64,000 nucleotides of DNA from Liquidambar formosana (lineage: Eukaryota > Streptophyta > Magnoliopsida > Saxifragales > Altingiaceae). The DNA is taken from positions 26,373,842 to 26,437,841 of the forward strand of contig CM077829.1 of NCBI GenBank assembly GCA_039720395.1, in the 5' to 3' direction. The notes beneath the pieces are model-generated. The model made no database searches. It was not told where the DNA came from and saw only the letters and a list, made by a program, of their open reading frames with translations. A program made the translations under genes and the position numbers. Below, in pieces: positions 63,679-64,000 of this stretch. Each line of letters begins with the position of its first letter. The stretch's first letter is position 1.

Positions 63679-64000
63679 ATGGAAGCCCTAGACAAACTCT
63701 TGAGTGATTTTCTGAAGGTTATGAGTGCGGAGGCAAGGAAGGAGTTCAAGCGCTACTGCTTGGATCCGTTGCTTTCTTTGATGCATGTAAAGCTTGAAAC
63801 CACTCTTCTTACTGCTGCTACATATTTTTGGGATCCCCAACTTCATGTATTCGGTTTCAACTATGAAGAGCTATGCCCAACAATGGAAGAATTTTGTGCT
63901 TTGTATGGAGTTTCACCTGTAGGACCTTTCATCCTCCCTACTCCACGCTCAAGTTACCTGATTTCCTTCTCTAACTTCCTTGGGATTTCTCAACAAGAGG
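63679..64000 (+). CDS. E7 antisense gene B, 5' part (runs off window)
   Basis: The frame is open for 107 codons to the window end. It begins MEALDKLLSDF and carries the PMD region (YFWDPQLHVFGFNYEELCPTMEEFCALYGVSP) and ILPTPRSSYL. It matches the start of E1 and E5 gene B. Whether the rest is intact cannot be seen. Confidence 0.88.
   Translation, partial: MEALDKLLSDFLKVMSAEARKEFKRYCLDPLLSLMHVKLETTLLTAATYFWDPQLHVFGFNYEELCPTMEEFCALYGVSPVGPFILPTPRSSYLISFSNFLGISQQE

Overview
The window is plant nuclear DNA made of nested LTR retrotransposons; I see no host gene, rRNA or tRNA. The elements are Ty3/gypsy of the Tat/Ogre type plus one Ty1/copia family. The Tat/Ogre placement rests on a second (archaeal-type) RNase H after the first, an in-frame intron between the protease-side region and RT, antisense extra genes with a plant mobile domain (PMD), and tandem repeats just before the 3' LTR. 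This points to an angiosperm with a repeat-rich genome; I cannot name the species.

Two gypsy families are present. T1 LTRs run TGTCACACC...GGTTCACA (subtypes a-d) and T2 LTRs run TGTAGACACC...GGTTCACA. Their common order is pol > A/T-rich spacer < antisense gene B < antisense gene A, then a hairpin-rich tandem array, a pre-PPT hairpin, the PPT and the 3' LTR. Gene A is a seven-exon PMD gene with a basic tail. Gene B is an intronless PMD gene with a basic tail. Each has its own promoter.

Layout. 1-11156: 3' part of E1 (T1a, + strand), inserted in the repeat array of X (T2, + strand, 11157-17219). X's LTR carries a solo T1b LTR (14284-16884, TSD CTAAG) and a copia LTR piece (17220-18182). That piece is cut by E4 (T1b, - strand, 18183-22228 and 34732-35187). 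A decayed copia element (22229-34731) lies inside E4, with a solo T1d LTR (30099-33079, TSD ATTGG) in its 5' LTR. E5 (T1a, -, 35188-40594) sits in E4 pol. E6 (T2, -, 40595-56552) sits in E5 gene B and carries a solo copia LTR (43215-44868, TSD TTCAT). E7 (T1c, -, 56553-64000) sits in E6 pol. The right-hand halves of E4-E7 lie outside the window.

The most interesting signals are non-coding. (1) One GC-rich dyad lies upstream of the LTR TATA and of both antisense genes, at near-constant spacing, and its core differs between families but matches within a family. (2) The 3' arrays consist of hairpins whose arms change in compensating pairs while the loops stay fixed. (3) A leader (U5) stem-loop and a pre-PPT stem-loop also show paired changes between copies. 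Coordinates and base counts were made by eye.
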